Shown here: positions 6,330-7,243 of the stretch, piece after piece | How positions within the stretch are numbered: the stretch's first letter is position 1 | Layout of the letters: every line of letters starts with the position of its first letter | Source: an uncultured Acidobacteriota bacterium | GTDB taxonomy: Bacteria > Acidobacteriota > Thermoanaerobaculia > UBA5066 | Direction: 5' to 3' | Assembly: GCA_937902605.1 (NCBI GenBank) | Contig: CALFNC010000295.1 | Coordinates: 1-7,243, forward strand | DNA length: 7,243 nt | Translations under genes and position numbers: made by a program | The notes under the pieces: generated by a model | Seen by the model: only the letters and a program-made list of their open reading frames with translations | Database searches by the model: none | What the model was told of the DNA's origin: nothing

Positions 6330-7243
6330 TTAGCTCTCGCCGTTCCCGTCGTCCGCCCCGTCGTCCTCGTCGTCGGCCGAGTCGGTCCCGCCGCGGTACT
6401 CCTTCAGCTTCCGCTGCAACGTCCTGAGGCCGATGTCGAGCCGCTTGGCGGCCTTCCGCCTGTTGCCGCCCGAGGCCTGGAGCGCGAGGAGGATCGCCTC
6501 CTTCTCGATCTCGGCGATCGTCTTCCCGAGAAGGCCGGCCGTGGCGGTCACGGACGCGGCACGGGGGCCCTCCGGATGCGGGCTCTCCCCCGGCTCCACC
6601 GCCGCCGGGGCGTCGACGACACCCGCCTGCGCGCGGAGCGCGGCCGGCAGGTCCGCCACGTCGATCTTCGACCCTGCCGCGAACAGAACGCTGCTCTCGA
6701 TGATGTTCTTCAGCTCGCGGACGTTCCCCGGCCACTCATAGTTCACGAGGGCCGCGAAGGCCGCAGGGGTCACCCCGGTCACCGGCCGGTCGTGCTCCTT
6801 CGCGAAGACGTCCCGGAACCTCTCGACGAGGAGCGGGATGTCGTCGCGCCGCTCGCGCAGCGGCGGGATCTCCACCGTCACGACCGAGAGCCGGTAGTAG
6901 AGGTCCTGTCGGAACCGCCCCACCTCGATCTCCTTCAGCAGGTTCCGGTTCGTCGCCGCAACCAGGCGGAAGTCGACGTCCTTCGAGTCGTTCCCGCCGA
7001 CCGGTGTGACACGGCGCTCCTCGAGCACCCTGAGAAACTTCACCTGGAGGTCGGGCGGCATCTCCGAGACCTCGTCGAGGAAGAGGGTCCCGCCCTGCGC
7101 CTGCTCGATCCGGCCGATCCTCTTCACCTGAGCCCCGGTGAAGGCTCCCCTCTCGTGCCCGAAGAGCTCCGACTCGATGATCTCCTTCGGGATCGCCCCG
7201 CAGTTCAGCGCGACGAATGCCCGTGGCCGCCGCGGGGAGTTGT
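6330..7243 (-). CDS. Sigma-54-dependent transcriptional activator (NtrC family), N-terminus missing
   Basis: The C-terminal 303 residues of a bacterial enhancer-binding protein; the frame runs off the right edge. The AAA+ domain uses ATP hydrolysis to remodel sigma-54 RNA polymerase. Visible in order: [10 protein letters not shown]; the sigma-54-contacting GAFTGA loop (complement of 7131-7148); Walker B GGTLFLDE (Asp codon at 7074-7076); [14 protein letters not shown]; the arginine-finger region [21 protein letters not shown]; and the sensor II motif [11 protein letters not shown] Pro/Ala/Gly-rich linker of about 40 residues leads to a Fis-type helix-turn-helix (complement of about 6393-6530: [24 protein letters not shown]). 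The last 19 residues form an Asp/Glu/Gly/Ser-rich acidic tail. Walker A and any receiver, GAF or PAS domain lie outside the window, so it cannot be said whether this is a two-component response regulator. The GTG at 7127 is internal, not the start. Confidence 0.95.
   Translation of the reverse strand, partial: NSPRRPRAFVALNCGAIPKEIIESELFGHERGAFTGAQVKRIGRIEQAQGGTLFLDEVSEMPPDLQVKFLRVLEERRVTPVGGNDSKDVDFRLVAATNRNLLKEIEVGRFRQDLYYRLSVVTVEIPPLRERRDDIPLLVERFRDVFAKEHDRPVTGVTPAAFAALVNYEWPGNVRELKNIIESSVLFAAGSKIDVADLPAALRAQAGVVDAPAAVEPGESPHPEGPRAASVTATAGLLGKTIAEIEKEAILLALQASGGNRRKAAKRLDIGLRTLQRKLKEYRGGTDSADDEDDGADDGNGES

Noticed and set aside
1..7243. A defence system, prophage, toxin-antitoxin pair or biosynthetic cluster.
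   Set aside because: All six genes are accounted for and five belong to widespread housekeeping, envelope or regulatory families. There is no nuclease, transposase or repeat array, and the one orphan gene alone does not make a system.

Overview
The window is a high-GC (roughly two-thirds by eye), gene-dense bacterial chromosome segment. It carries six protein-coding genes and almost no spare DNA; no gap exceeds about 95 bases. The gene content fits a Gram-negative, diderm, probably Acidobacteriota-like organism: an OmpA-type peptidoglycan-binding envelope protein with a cleavable signal peptide, an M3 zinc peptidase, a sigma-54 activator, and a GlmM whose variant motifs resemble those I recall from that phylum. 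The phylum assignment is inference from motif flavour only. I saw no tRNA, rRNA, CRISPR array, insertion sequence, phage gene or obvious sign of horizontal transfer.

Layout. Plus strand, left to right: the 3' third of an M3-family metallopeptidase (1-758, cut by the left edge); an OmpA-family envelope protein (852-2291) with a strong ribosome binding site and, just after it, a 12-bp perfect hairpin that probably ends its transcript; glmM (2384-3709), with no visible ribosome binding site and a possible leaderless promoter; and ppk1 (3744-6008), 34 bases downstream and probably co-transcribed with glmM. Minus strand, convergent with ppk1: a 71-residue protein of unknown function (6028-6243) and, upstream of it in transcription order, the C-terminal half or more of a sigma-54-dependent activator (6330-7243, cut by the right edge).

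How the genes relate. The OmpA-like protein and GlmM both serve the cell wall: one should tether the outer membrane or periplasmic structures to peptidoglycan, the other makes glucosamine-1-phosphate for UDP-GlcNAc. PPK1 makes polyphosphate, a phosphate and energy store tied to stress and starvation. The sigma-54 activator might control the small protein behind it, but its own start and sensory domain lie outside the window. This is mostly a conserved housekeeping region. I found no convincing new multi-gene system. The parts least explained by known families are the 71-residue orphan and the N-terminal module of the OmpA-like protein.
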